From Methanoregula formicica SMSP (lineage in GTDB: Archaea > Halobacteriota > Methanomicrobia > Methanomicrobiales > Methanospirillaceae): a stretch of DNA of 64,000 bases. A program made the translations under genes and the position numbers. Below, piece by piece: positions 52,015-59,884 of this stretch. The DNA is taken from positions 868,001-932,000 of the forward strand of contig NC_019943.1 of the NCBI RefSeq assembly GCF_000327485.1. Direction: 5' to 3'. Every line of letters starts with the position of its first letter. Within the stretch, counting starts at the first letter, position 1. The notes under the pieces were generated by a model. That model searched no databases, had not been told where the DNA came from, and was given only the letters and a program-made list of their open reading frames with translations.

Positions 52015-52784
52015 CAAAGATGCTGACTGTAAATGAACTGAAATTCATGTACCGGAACCGGGATGTCCTGCAGCAGATTGGTTTCTCGATCGAGCAGGGG
52101 CAGGTTATCGCGGTGCTCGGCCCAAACGGCGTGGGGAAGACTACGCTCTTAAAATGCTTAAACCGCATCCTGAAACCCCGGGAAGGCACTGTGATGCTTG
52201 ACGAGGAGAACCTGCTCGACCTCGGAACCATGGAGATTGCCCGCAGGGTCGGCTACGTGCCGCAGCGGGTCGAGACCGGGCGGCTGACCGCGTTTGATGC
52301 TGTCCTCCTCGGCCGCCGGCCGCACATCGGCTGGGATGTTGTTCCCCGCGATCTTGCTATCGTTGATGCGATCTTCAGAAAACTGGGCATGGAGGCGCTC
52401 CGCCTCTCGTACATCGACGAGATGAGCGGCGGCGAGCTCCAGAAAGTTGCTATCGCCAGGGCGCTCGTCCAGGAGCCGCGTGTGCTCCTTCTCGATGAGC
52501 CCACGAGCAACCTTGATCTGAAGAACCAGGTCGATATCCTGACCACCATCCGCGAGGTTGTCCGTGATCACGGCATTGCGGCTATCATGACCATGCACGA
52601 CCTGAACCAGGCCCTGCGGTTCGCCGACACGTTCATCTTCATCAAGAACGGGAGAGTACATATCCACGGCAGCCACGATATCGTCACCCCCTCGGTCATC
52701 GAAGATGTGTACGGTCTTCCGGTCATGATCGGCGAACTGGGCGGAATCCGGTGCGTGATCCCCGGTGCCTGTAAAACAATATAA
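52011..52784 (+). CDS. ABC transporter ATPase, FecE type
   Basis: 257 residues, the normal length. Walker A GPNGVGKTT, signature MSGGELQKVAIARAL, Walker B VLLLDEPTSNLDL and the switch TMHDLNQA are all present. Unlike the BtuD at 40529 it has no C-terminal extra domain. Forms the importer with the two preceding genes; the FmdE-like gene starts 23 bases later. Confidence 0.92.
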   Translation: MTKMLTVNELKFMYRNRDVLQQIGFSIEQGQVIAVLGPNGVGKTTLLKCLNRILKPREGTVMLDEENLLDLGTMEIARRVGYVPQRVETGRLTAFDAVLLGRRPHIGWDVVPRDLAIVDAIFRKLGMEALRLSYIDEMSGGELQKVAIARALVQEPRVLLLDEPTSNLDLKNQVDILTTIREVVRDHGIAAIMTMHDLNQALRFADTFIFIKNGRVHIHGSHDIVTPSVIEDVYGLPVMIGELGGIRCVIPGACKTI

Positions 52785-52807
52785 GAGAGAACCAATGGAG
52801 TGAGACC

Positions 52808-53488
52808 ATGCACGACCACGATCACCATCATGACAGCAAAGGCGACCACGATCACGGGCACCACCATCACAACCACGGTGCGCCGCAGACAGTAACGTTT
52901 GAAGACTGCATCCGCTTCCACGGCCATTCCTGCCCGGGCCTTGCGTCCGGCTACCGTGCGGCAACCGCGGCCATGGAAGCTCTCGGTGTCTCCCGTCCCG
53001 AGGACGAGGATCTTGTCGCCATCTGCGAGACCGATGCCTGCGGGGTCGATGCCATCCAGGTCATTGCCGGGACAACGGCCGGCAAGGGCAACCTCATCAT
53101 CCATGACTATGGCAAGCATGCCTTCACGTTCTATAACCGCAAGGACGGCAAGGCAGTCCGGATCACGTTCTGTCGCAATGATACGTCAGAGAGCCCGGAA
53201 ATGATGGAGCTGCGCAAGAAGGTATTCGGCGGCACCGCAACAGAAGAGGAATCGGAGCGGTTCCATGCTCTCATGCACAAGGCCACCGTGGACCTCCTGC
53301 ATGCCCCTGCGGAGAAAGTCCTGAAGATCGAAAAGATCACCATGGATGCCCCGAAGAAGGCCCGGATCTTCGCCTCAATAACCTGCGAATGCTGCGGGGA
53401 ACCGGTGGCCGATGCAAAGACAAGAGTCGTAGACGGGAAGCGCGTCTGCATCCCGTGCGCTGAAGGAACGCACCCGGCAAAGAAATGA
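52808..53488 (+). CDS. FmdE-like protein with His-rich N terminus
   Basis: 226 residues. The first 24 contain 12 His (M-H-D-H-D-HHH...HGHHHHNH), a typical nickel/zinc-binding tail. The FmdE domain follows (about 30-160) with CIRFHGHSCPGLASGYRAA and CETDACGVDAIQ, and a C-terminal zinc ribbon (CECCGEP...CIPC, about 196-220). FmdE was first seen with formylmethanofuran dehydrogenase; its homologues are often found with metal transporters rather than the enzyme. Position after a BtuFCD-type importer and before nikR makes a metal storage or delivery role likely; inference only. Confidence 0.88.
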   Translation: MHDHDHHHDSKGDHDHGHHHHNHGAPQTVTFEDCIRFHGHSCPGLASGYRAATAAMEALGVSRPEDEDLVAICETDACGVDAIQVIAGTTAGKGNLIIHDYGKHAFTFYNRKDGKAVRITFCRNDTSESPEMMELRKKVFGGTATEEESERFHALMHKATVDLLHAPAEKVLKIEKITMDAPKKARIFASITCECCGEPVADAKTRVVDGKRVCIPCAEGTHPAKK

Positions 53489-53504
53489 TTGTGGGAAGAC
53501 CGCT

Positions 53505-53912
53505 ATGGATCTGACACTCAGGCCGATCGGGTTCGTACGATCCCCCTACAAGGTGAAGGGCGACGCACCGCGGCAGGGACGGTTGTCCGCCATGGTCTCG
53601 GAGATCGTCATCGCTGACAAGTACCGCGAAGGACTGAAGGATATCGGGAAGAAGTCTCATCTCTTTGTCCTCTTGTGGTTTGACCGGGCGGACCGCAGCG
53701 TTCTCGTGGCAACGCCCCCGCATGAGGGCATCGAGCACGGCGTGTTTGCAACCCGGTCCCCGAACCGGCCCAATCCTGTTGCGCTGTCACTCGTCGATCT
53801 CATCCGCTGCGAAGAGGGCATCCTAACCGTGCGCGGGCTCGATGCGTTTGATGGCACACCGGTGCTGGACATCAAGCCGTATTCACCGGAGATTGACAGC
53901 GTCGGGAAGTGA
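53505..53912 (+). CDS. trmO: TrmO/TsaA-type tRNA m6t6A37 methyltransferase
   Basis: 135 residues of the TsaA/YaeB beta-barrel family: LRPIGFVRSPYK, PRQGRLS, VLLWFDRADR, GVFATRSPNRPNPVALSLVDL, LDGTPVLDIKPY-type end. TrmO uses SAM to methylate t6A37 in tRNA-Thr(GGU). The archaeal single-domain form is shorter than bacterial TrmO, which has a C-terminal extension. Homologues sit next to metal-transport genes often enough that some may have other substrates; 16 bases after the FmdE-like gene. Confidence 0.85.
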   Translation: MDLTLRPIGFVRSPYKVKGDAPRQGRLSAMVSEIVIADKYREGLKDIGKKSHLFVLLWFDRADRSVLVATPPHEGIEHGVFATRSPNRPNPVALSLVDLIRCEEGILTVRGLDAFDGTPVLDIKPYSPEIDSVGK

Positions 53913-53974
53913 AGGCAAGGGATTCCCGCGCCCCGTCCCATGTAAGGGAAGAATCTCTTAAAAACAGGGATTGA

Positions 53975-54397
53975 TCAGCTCTCGATTGCAATTGTCGTGA
54001 GCTTGACCGACTCGACGCCCTTGTGGGACATCAGCTTCTCGGCAAGCGCCTTGAGCTGGCTGCCATCGCCGTGGACCAGGATGACCTCAAGGCACCGCTC
54101 ATGGGTGACGTGGGAGTGGAGCGAGGCCTTGATGATGCCGTGATACTCGTGCTCGATCTCCGTGATAGCCGAGAGGAGGTTCCGCTGCTCGTGGTCGTAC
54201 ACCATCGTGATGACGCCTTCCCGTTCGCCCTTGACATCCGACATCCACTTGTAATACGTGATGTAGGTGCGGATGGCGTCGCGGATCCCTTCCGATCGCG
54301 ACGAATACCCGCGGTAGTTCAGGATCTCATCGAAACGGTCAAGAAGGTTCTTCGGCAGCGAGATGCCGATGCGGGAGAGATCGTCTTCCATGGCCAT
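53975..54397 (-). CDS. nikR: nickel-responsive regulator NikR, copy 2
   Basis: 140 residues, differing from copy 1 at only a handful of positions (MAMEDDL for MTMDDDL, DRFDEI for DKFDEI, SAITEIEHEYHG for QAITEVEHDYHD, ERCLEV for EKCLEV). All four Ni ligands (His83, His94, His96, Cys102) and the RHH residues are kept, so it should be functional. It points toward the FmdE/TrmO operon end. The palindrome at 54402-54428 matches the one before copy 1. Confidence 0.95.
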   Translation of the reverse strand: MAMEDDLSRIGISLPKNLLDRFDEILNYRGYSSRSEGIRDAIRTYITYYKWMSDVKGEREGVITMVYDHEQRNLLSAITEIEHEYHGIIKASLHSHVTHERCLEVILVHGDGSQLKALAEKLMSHKGVESVKLTTIAIES

Positions 54398-54401
54398 AGT
54401 G

Positions 54402-54428
54402 ATCAGTGATGATTGTATGATTGCTGAT
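54402..54428. promoter_or_regulatory. candidate NikR autoregulatory operator, copy 2
   Basis: ATCAGTGATG to ATTGCTGAT, 27 bp, same ends and spacing as 32118-32144, 4 bases upstream of the start codon. The middle holds GTATGA, the left half-site of the E. coli NikR operator, but without the matching TCATAC. Confidence 0.5.
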
Positions 54429-54535
54429 AGTTCTTCAACATTTTGAAAAAAAAGCTGGGAAAAGTGTTACTTGGTAACATTCTGTTACCCGATTCAGGCA
54501 GGCTGGGGATCCCCCGGTGCAGATCCCGACACAGC

Positions 54536-54556
54536 GAAGAATCCTTCGGATTCTTC
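54536..54556. terminator. GAAGAATCC hairpin, possible terminator of the aminotransferase gene
   Basis: GAAGAATCC-TTC-GGATTCTTC, a perfect 9-bp stem 13 bases beyond the aminotransferase stop. No T-run on either side, so termination is uncertain; same family as the hairpins at 47.7-49.5 kb. Confidence 0.45.
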
Positions 54557-54569
54557 TCGTATATGAACC

Positions 54570-55754
54570 TTAAAGGGTCTCTAACCTTTTGCATGCTTCC
54601 TGGAGCGTCTCATCCTTCTTCGAGAACGTAAACCTGAGCTTCGTTTCGCCACCGTTCGCATAGAACGAGCTTCCCGGCACGGCCGCAACTCCTGCCGTCT
54701 CCACCAGGTGGCGGGCAAAGTCCGTGTCGCTCATGCCAAAGGAGCTGATGTCGGTGTACAGGTAATACGCACCCTCGGGGAGTTCGCAGGCGAACCCGGC
54801 CTTCTTCAGGCCTTTATAGAGGATCTGCCGCTTGCGGTCGTACTCCATGGCAAGTTCCTTGTAGTACGATTCCGGCAGGTCGAGGGCGGCAACGCAGGCC
54901 CGCTGGAGGGGTGCGGGGGCGCCGACGGTCAGGAAATCGTGGATCTTCCGGATCCGGTCCGTAAGCGCAGCATCCGCAAGAGCATAGCCGACCCGCCACC
55001 CGGTCACGCTGTAGGTCTTCGAGAAACTGCCGATGGTGATCGTCCGGTCCTCCATGCCGGGGAGTGACCCGATCGAAACGTGTTTATGCCCGTCATACAC
55101 GATGTGTTCGTAGATCTCGTCCGTGATGGCAACCGCATTGTGCTCGATGCAGAGGTCGGCGATGAACGAGAGTTCCTGCTTGGAAAATACCTTGCCGGTC
55201 GGGTTGTTGGGCGTGTTGATGATGATGGCCCGGGTCTTCTTTGAAAACACGGACTTCCATTTCTCCTCATCGATGGAGAGGTCGTCTGTAAGGGGGACAT
55301 AGCGCGGGGCAGCGCCCGAGATCTGTGCATCCGGGCCATAGTTCTCGTAGAAGGGTTCCGGCACAACCACCTCGTCGCCCGGCTGGATGATGGCAAGCAT
55401 CGAGGCCATCATCGCTTCTGTCGAGCCGCAGGTGACCGTGATCTCCGTCTCGGGATTGAAGGTCATCCTGTTGAACGTCTTCACCCGCCGTGCGAGCGCC
55501 TCGCGGAGGTCTTTTGCTCCCCAGGTAATCGCGTATTGGTTAATATCATCCTTGACGGCTTCGCAGGCCGCGGTCTTCAGTCCGGGAGGACAGGGAAAGT
55601 CGGGGAATCCCTGGGCAAGGTTGATCGCGTTGTGCTTCAGGGCGAGCCGGGTCATCTCCCGGATAACGGATTCAGTGAACGTGTCGGCCCGGGACGGGTG
55701 GGTGGTAAAGAAGGGGGCCTTACCCTTCCCCGTTCCGGCTCTCTTGTTCTGCAT
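54570..55754 (-). CDS. class I/II PLP-dependent aminotransferase
   Basis: 394 residues. PLP lysine in GSFSKTYSVTGWRVGYALAD; other fold-type I blocks are INLAQGFPDFPCP, VTCGSTEAMMASMLA, NTPNNPTGKVF and ITDEIYEHIVYDG. It resembles kynurenine/aspartate-type aminotransferases of archaea, probably acting in amino acid synthesis; donor and acceptor are not resolved. The start at 55754 is preferred because TTATATTTT lies about 30 bases before it and the family's N terminus begins near here; an in-frame ATG at 55862 would add 36 residues of atypical sequence. Divergent from cbiM. Confidence 0.85.
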   Translation of the reverse strand: MQNKRAGTGKGKAPFFTTHPSRADTFTESVIREMTRLALKHNAINLAQGFPDFPCPPGLKTAACEAVKDDINQYAITWGAKDLREALARRVKTFNRMTFNPETEITVTCGSTEAMMASMLAIIQPGDEVVVPEPFYENYGPDAQISGAAPRYVPLTDDLSIDEEKWKSVFSKKTRAIIINTPNNPTGKVFSKQELSFIADLCIEHNAVAITDEIYEHIVYDGHKHVSIGSLPGMEDRTITIGSFSKTYSVTGWRVGYALADAALTDRIRKIHDFLTVGAPAPLQRACVAALDLPESYYKELAMEYDRKRQILYKGLKKAGFACELPEGAYYLYTDISSFGMSDTDFARHLVETAGVAAVPGSSFYANGGETKLRFTFSKKDETLQEACKRLETL

Positions 55755-55879
55755 GCCGATCCGGTTCGCACGCCCGGAAAATATAATGAGAGGATTCGTC
55801 TCCCGGAGCCCCACCCATCGTGCATGATGCCCCGGAAAAGTCCCTTGTGCAATGTTGTTCATGAGAGATGGTGCACCAA

Positions 55880-55902
55880 TTAAGCAAGTTTTATTTACTT
55901 AA
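55880..55902. promoter_or_regulatory. candidate operator before cbiMNQO
   Basis: TTAAGCAAGT-TTT-ATTTACTTAA, a palindrome with 8 of 10 arm positions matching, and a further TTAATGCAAGTAAAA direct repeat immediately after. Related to the TTAAAGCAAG palindromes at 36031 and 37781, but with a 3-base spacer. Confidence 0.4.
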
Positions 55903-55929
55903 TGCAAGTAAAATTGATCCTGTATCATC

Positions 55930-56622
55930 ATGCACATCATGGAAGGATTCTTACCCTGGCAGTGGTGCGTAATCTGGTGGCTTGTCGCCCTCCCCTGCCT
56001 CATGCTCGGTATCTGGCAGCTCAAAAAGGTCATCAACGCAGACCGCGAGGCGCTGCCTCTGCTTGGCGTTACAGGCGGGTTTATCTTCATCCTCTCGTCC
56101 CTGAAGCTCCCGTCCGTCACGGGGAGCTGTTCGCACCCGACCGGCACCGGTCTCTCGGCTATCTGTTTTGGCCCGTGGATCACCGCCGTGATCTGCGCTA
56201 TCGTTCTCCTCTTCCAGAGCCTCTTCCTCGCCCACGGCGGCCTCTCCGTTCTGGGGGCAAACATCGTCTCTATGGGTATTGTCGGCCCCCTTGTCGGGTA
56301 CGCCATCTACCGGCTCTTAAAGGATACGTCGGTCAATATCTACCTGACAGTCTTCCTTGCAACGGCGCTCGCGGACATGTTCACCTACGTGACTACCTCG
56401 CTTGAACTTGCGCTTGCCTATCCCGCTGAGGTGGGCGGGTTTGCCAGTTCGTTTGTCATGTTCATGGCGATCTTTGCCGTCACGCAGGTGCCGCTTGCGA
56501 TTGTCGAAGGAGTTGTGCTTGCCCTCGTGTTCAAGTACATCGTCGCCCTCAAGCCCGACATCCTCATCCGGATGAAGATATTTTCCGAAGCACAAATCAC
56601 GGCAGCACGGGGTGAGGCATAA
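55930..56622 (+). CDS. cbiM: cobalt/nickel ECF transporter S component CbiM
   Basis: 230 residues, about seven helices, starting MHIMEGFLP, the conserved N terminus whose amino group and His chelate the metal in the CbiM/NikM family. SCSHPTGTGLSA and the LFLAHGGLSVLGANIVSMG motif are present. It binds Co(II) or Ni(II) outside and delivers it through the CbiQ/CbiO energising module. It overlaps cbiN by one base. Presence of a separate cbiN favours cobalt, but the two metals cannot be told apart from this. Confidence 0.94.
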   Translation: MHIMEGFLPWQWCVIWWLVALPCLMLGIWQLKKVINADREALPLLGVTGGFIFILSSLKLPSVTGSCSHPTGTGLSAICFGPWITAVICAIVLLFQSLFLAHGGLSVLGANIVSMGIVGPLVGYAIYRLLKDTSVNIYLTVFLATALADMFTYVTTSLELALAYPAEVGGFASSFVMFMAIFAVTQVPLAIVEGVVLALVFKYIVALKPDILIRMKIFSEAQITAARGEA

Positions 56623-56945
56623 TGGCGAAGAATTACACTCTCGAGATCCTTGCGGTCGTTGCGATCCTTGGTTTCTGTGCAGTCTTCCTCTACACAAGCT
56701 CGACCATGACCGGCGCCGAGTTCGCCGGTTCCGACAACGTGGGATCGGGCTTGATCGCGGAGCTCTCGGGGAAGGACGTTGAGAGTTTCACGCCGCTCAT
56801 CCCCCAGTGGGAACCGCCAAGCGGTGAGATCGAGTCGTGCCTCTTCGCCCTCCAGGCAGCCATCGGCGGAATCTTCGTTGGCGGGGTCTTCGGGTACTGG
56901 CTTGGCCAGCGGAAAGGTTTGAGTGATGCAAAGGTGAACCAGTAA
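56622..56945 (+). CDS. cbiN: cobalt ECF transporter component CbiN
   Basis: 107 residues with two membrane helices (about 8-27 and 80-98) and an extracellular loop containing SDNVGSGLIAEL and FTPLIPQWEPPSGEIESCLFALQAAIGG, as expected for CbiN. It supports metal loading of CbiM. TAATG overlap with cbiM; cbiQ follows 3 bases after its stop. Confidence 0.92.
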   Translation: MAKNYTLEILAVVAILGFCAVFLYTSSTMTGAEFAGSDNVGSGLIAELSGKDVESFTPLIPQWEPPSGEIESCLFALQAAIGGIFVGGVFGYWLGQRKGLSDAKVNQ

Positions 56946-56948
56946 GCT

Positions 56949-57737
56949 ATGTTTGAGGAGCTGCTGGAGGACGTTGCCCAGACAAATGGGCTGCGCGAAA
57001 CGAGCACGTGGCTCAAGCTTGCGGCAGGCCTCTCCGCCATTGTCCTCTGTCTCCTCTCGACCGGCTACGCGGCCCCGCTCTTCATCGCGCTTGTCCTCTC
57101 CGCGGCAATCCTCACCCTCGCCCGCGTTGACCTGCGGACTTACGCGGAACTCTTCCTCGTCCCGCTCTGGTTTGCCCTGATGAGCGTGGCAGTCATTGTC
57201 CTCATCTCCGGTGGGGAGCACGTGTTCTGGAACTGGGACCCCCTGCCGTTCCTCTCGCTCTCGGTCACCCGCGAGAGCATCAACACCGGGTTCTTTGTCC
57301 TCTGCCGGGTGATCGGCGGCATGTCCGCCCTCCTCTTCATCGCGCTGACAACGCCCATGACCGACCTCTTCGTGGTCATGCGGAAGGCCCGCGTCCCGGA
57401 TTTTGTCATCGACCTTGCGATGATCATCTACCGGACCATCTTCTTCCTTTTGGATCAGGTGCGGCAGATCTACCATGCGCAGGTGATGCGTCTCGGCTAC
57501 TCGGGCTGGAAGGAGTCGGTCCACACCTTCTCGGTGCTCTGCGGGTCGGCGTTCATTGCGAGCTGGGACGCGGGCGACGACCTGGTGCGGGCCATGGACG
57601 CCCGGTGCTATGACGGGAAGTTCGCGCTTCTCGGAGAGAACCGCCCGGTTGAACTCCGGCCGCTTGCCGCCCTCGCCCTCTTCCTGATCGCGGCATCGGC
57701 AGCCGTTGTCGCAACGCAGGGTATGACCTTACTGTAG
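56949..57737 (+). CDS. cbiQ: cobalt ECF transporter T component CbiQ
   Basis: 262 residues with five or six helices and the coupling-helix motif MRLGYSGWKESVHTF and AMDARCYDGKF (the two Ala/Arg-Gly-type motifs that contact the ATPase). Follows cbiN by 3 bases and precedes cbiO by 9. Normal length. Confidence 0.92.
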   Translation: MFEELLEDVAQTNGLRETSTWLKLAAGLSAIVLCLLSTGYAAPLFIALVLSAAILTLARVDLRTYAELFLVPLWFALMSVAVIVLISGGEHVFWNWDPLPFLSLSVTRESINTGFFVLCRVIGGMSALLFIALTTPMTDLFVVMRKARVPDFVIDLAMIIYRTIFFLLDQVRQIYHAQVMRLGYSGWKESVHTFSVLCGSAFIASWDAGDDLVRAMDARCYDGKFALLGENRPVELRPLAALALFLIAASAAVVATQGMTLL

Positions 57738-57746
57738 GAGAGAACC

Positions 57747-58925
57747 ATGAGCAGCATTGTCCTAGAAGCACGTGATATCCGATACCGCTACCCGCGGGGG
57801 CAGGAGGCGATCAGGGGGATCAGCTTCCACTTCCGCCGGGGCGAGAAGATCGCGCTGGTCGGCCCGAACGGCGCCGGCAAGTCCACGCTCCTCCAGATGT
57901 TCAACGGCATGATCCGCCCGGATTCCGGGATGATGCTCTTCGACAACAGGCCGATGGAATACGACCGGGCATCGCTCCGTGAACTACGGCGGAAAGTCGG
58001 GTTCGTGCTCCAGAACCCGGACCGGCAGATCATTGCCCCGACCGTATACCAGGACGTTGCCTTCGGGCCGACAAACCTCGGGTATTCCGAAGCAGAGGTG
58101 AGGGAGTCCGTCACGACCGCCCTCCGGCACGTGGGCCTTGCCGGCTTCGAGCGCCGCCCGCCCCACCAGCTCTCGGGCGGGGAGAAGAAACGGGTCGCCA
58201 TCGCCGGCGTGCTCGCAATGGACCCGGACGTGCTGGTTTTCGACGAACCCACGAGCGGCCTCGACCCGTCCGGCTCGGAAGACCTCATGGAACTCCTTGA
58301 CGAGCTGAACCACGAGGGCAAGACCATTGTCATCTCCACGCACGATGTCGAGCTCGCGTACCCGTGGGCGGATCGGGTCATCCTCCTCGCAGACGGTCAG
58401 ATCATCAAGGAGGACATCCCGGACGTGGCGTTCGGGAACACGAAGTTCGTCCGCATGGCTCATCTCTCTGTCCCAACCCTGCTCGAACTCTCGGCGGAAC
58501 TGGAGAAGCGCGGTTTTTTCATTCCCGGGCGAAAGCCCCGGAGTGTGCTTGATATGGTTCACATCATCGAGAGCCAGGCTCGTGGATCCTGCTGCCACCC
58601 GGCGCCGGGCACGATCACGGTCTGTAATGTTGATACGATTGCCCCAGGTACCACCCCTCTCTGGGTACAGGCCCATCCCGGCATCGCCGTTGGCGCCATG
58701 GGCACGCGGGCCAAGCAGTGCGCTGCAATGGAGCAGGTTGCGCTGGAGTTCACCTACGGGGTCATCGACAAGTGCATCCTCCGTGCCTTGCGAGGGAAGG
58801 ACTCGCTCATCCTCACGAATGGGAGCATGGTGGGTCGGGTTACGGAACGGGTGGAGGCGTACTGCAAGGAGAGCGGGAATGTCATTTCCGTCGCTCTCTT
58901 GGAAACGACAGACCGGTTATCTTGA
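57747..58925 (+). CDS. cbiO: cobalt ECF transporter ATPase CbiO with C-terminal extension
   Basis: 392 residues. The ATPase core (1 to about 275) has Walker A GPNGAGKS at 39-46, LSGGEKKRVAIAGVLA, VLVFDEPTSGLDP and STHDVELA. The last about 110 residues are an extra domain beginning GSCCHPAPGTITVCNV, with further cysteines (KQCAAMEQ, DKCIL, EAYC) and SLILTNGSMVGRV; usual CbiO is about 270 residues. The Cys/His cluster could bind metal and sense cytoplasmic Co/Ni, but no family was recognised. Last gene of the cbiMNQO operon. Confidence 0.9.
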   Translation: MSSIVLEARDIRYRYPRGQEAIRGISFHFRRGEKIALVGPNGAGKSTLLQMFNGMIRPDSGMMLFDNRPMEYDRASLRELRRKVGFVLQNPDRQIIAPTVYQDVAFGPTNLGYSEAEVRESVTTALRHVGLAGFERRPPHQLSGGEKKRVAIAGVLAMDPDVLVFDEPTSGLDPSGSEDLMELLDELNHEGKTIVISTHDVELAYPWADRVILLADGQIIKEDIPDVAFGNTKFVRMAHLSVPTLLELSAELEKRGFFIPGRKPRSVLDMVHIIESQARGSCCHPAPGTITVCNVDTIAPGTTPLWVQAHPGIAVGAMGTRAKQCAAMEQVALEFTYGVIDKCILRALRGKDSLILTNGSMVGRVTERVEAYCKESGNVISVALLETTDRLS

Positions 58926-58949
58926 AGGGATGAGAAACGGAGCGGGGGT

Positions 58950-58964
58950 GCGGGACTGTCCCGC
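58950..58964. terminator. GC-rich hairpin between convergent genes
   Basis: GCGGGA-CTG-TCCCGC, perfect 6-bp stem between the ends of cbiO (plus) and the VOC gene (minus); probably bidirectional. Confidence 0.55.
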
Positions 58965-59351
58965 TCACATCTTCGGCGTCCAGACCCCGAAGCCGTTCCC
59001 CTCAGTGTCCTGGAGGACCGCAACGAGCCCGACTCCCTTGATCATGAACTTTGGCATGACGATCTTCCCGCCGAGTTTCTCAACCTTCGCAACAACCTTG
59101 TCAATGTCGTCGACCATCACGTAATTCTTGATAGTCTCGTCTCCCTGCCGCTTGTACAGCCCGCCCATGTTGATGGTCCCGAGCGTTGGCTCGCCAAGCG
59201 TGATCTCGTTGTACTGGATTGCCTCCATGCTTTTGAGGTCCATCGTCGGGGTTTTGATCGGTTCGATCATCCAGCCGAGGAGGTTCTTGTAGAAGTGCTT
59301 TGCGCGGTCGACATTGTTGGCCGGGATCTCGAAATAGGCGATGTTTGGCAT
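58965..59351 (-). CDS. VOC (glyoxalase/dioxygenase) superfamily protein
   Basis: 128 residues with the paired beta-alpha-beta-beta-beta modules of the VOC fold: IAYFEIPANNVDRAKHFYKNLLGW at the start and VDDIDKVVAKVEKLGGKIV plus VGLVAVLQDTEGNGFGVW at the end. Such small single-domain members have varied or unknown roles, and no specific activity can be given. It stands alone. Confidence 0.85.
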   Translation of the reverse strand: MPNIAYFEIPANNVDRAKHFYKNLLGWMIEPIKTPTMDLKSMEAIQYNEITLGEPTLGTINMGGLYKRQGDETIKNYVMVDDIDKVVAKVEKLGGKIVMPKFMIKGVGLVAVLQDTEGNGFGVWTPKM

Positions 59352-59422
59352 GGGAATTAGTATTCCGGAAAATGTATTTTACTATTGGGATAGTACCAAT
59401 CCCCATGTCGTGCGCTATCCGT

Positions 59423-59770
59423 TCAGCACGTCACGTGCAGCACAGCAGCATACTTCCGCTGCTCCTTTGCGATCAGCGGGATGATATCCGGCACGGGCCG
59501 GACAATGTGTTCATACTCCGCGAGCAGTTTTGCGGCATTCGGTGTCACGGGGAGGTCCCCGTACTGGCCGGTGCCAATGTAAACGACCTCTGGGGTCTCT
59601 TCGTTTAGGAAGGCGAGTTCTTCAGCCGAGAGCGGCGTGTGCCCGAACTCACTTGCCCAGGGCTTTGAAAGTTTCTTCTTCCGTTTTGAGACCGAGCCGT
59701 CGGTATGGATGATGACATCATGTTCGTAGCGGGTGCCGCCGATCTCGACCCATCCGAATTCCGATCGCAT
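59423..59770 (-). CDS. Mth938-like domain protein
   Basis: 115 residues of the Mth938/DUF498 family: FGWVEIGGTRYEHDVIIHTDGSVSKRKK, GHTPLSAEELAFL and PEVVYIGTGQYGDLPVTPNAAKLL. The family includes assembly factors of respiratory complex I in eukaryotes; archaeal members have no assigned function. Monocistronic; 115 bases from the divergent phosphodiesterase gene. Confidence 0.8.
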   Translation of the reverse strand: MRSEFGWVEIGGTRYEHDVIIHTDGSVSKRKKKLSKPWASEFGHTPLSAEELAFLNEETPEVVYIGTGQYGDLPVTPNAAKLLAEYEHIVRPVPDIIPLIAKEQRKYAAVLHVTC

Positions 59771-59884
59771 GCAGATCCCTACGCGGGATACTCTCGGGTG
59801 CTAGGATATCAACCTTGCGACGCCGGAAGGCTCCCGGACACCGCGCCGGGAAAACGATTATCATTCAGCCTGCAAAATTGAACC

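Noticed and set aside
56418-57524. 368-codon minus-strand frame opposite cbiMNQ
   Set aside because: Product is an Asp/Glu/Arg-rich artefact of codon bias in cbiMNQ; the plus-strand genes are certain.
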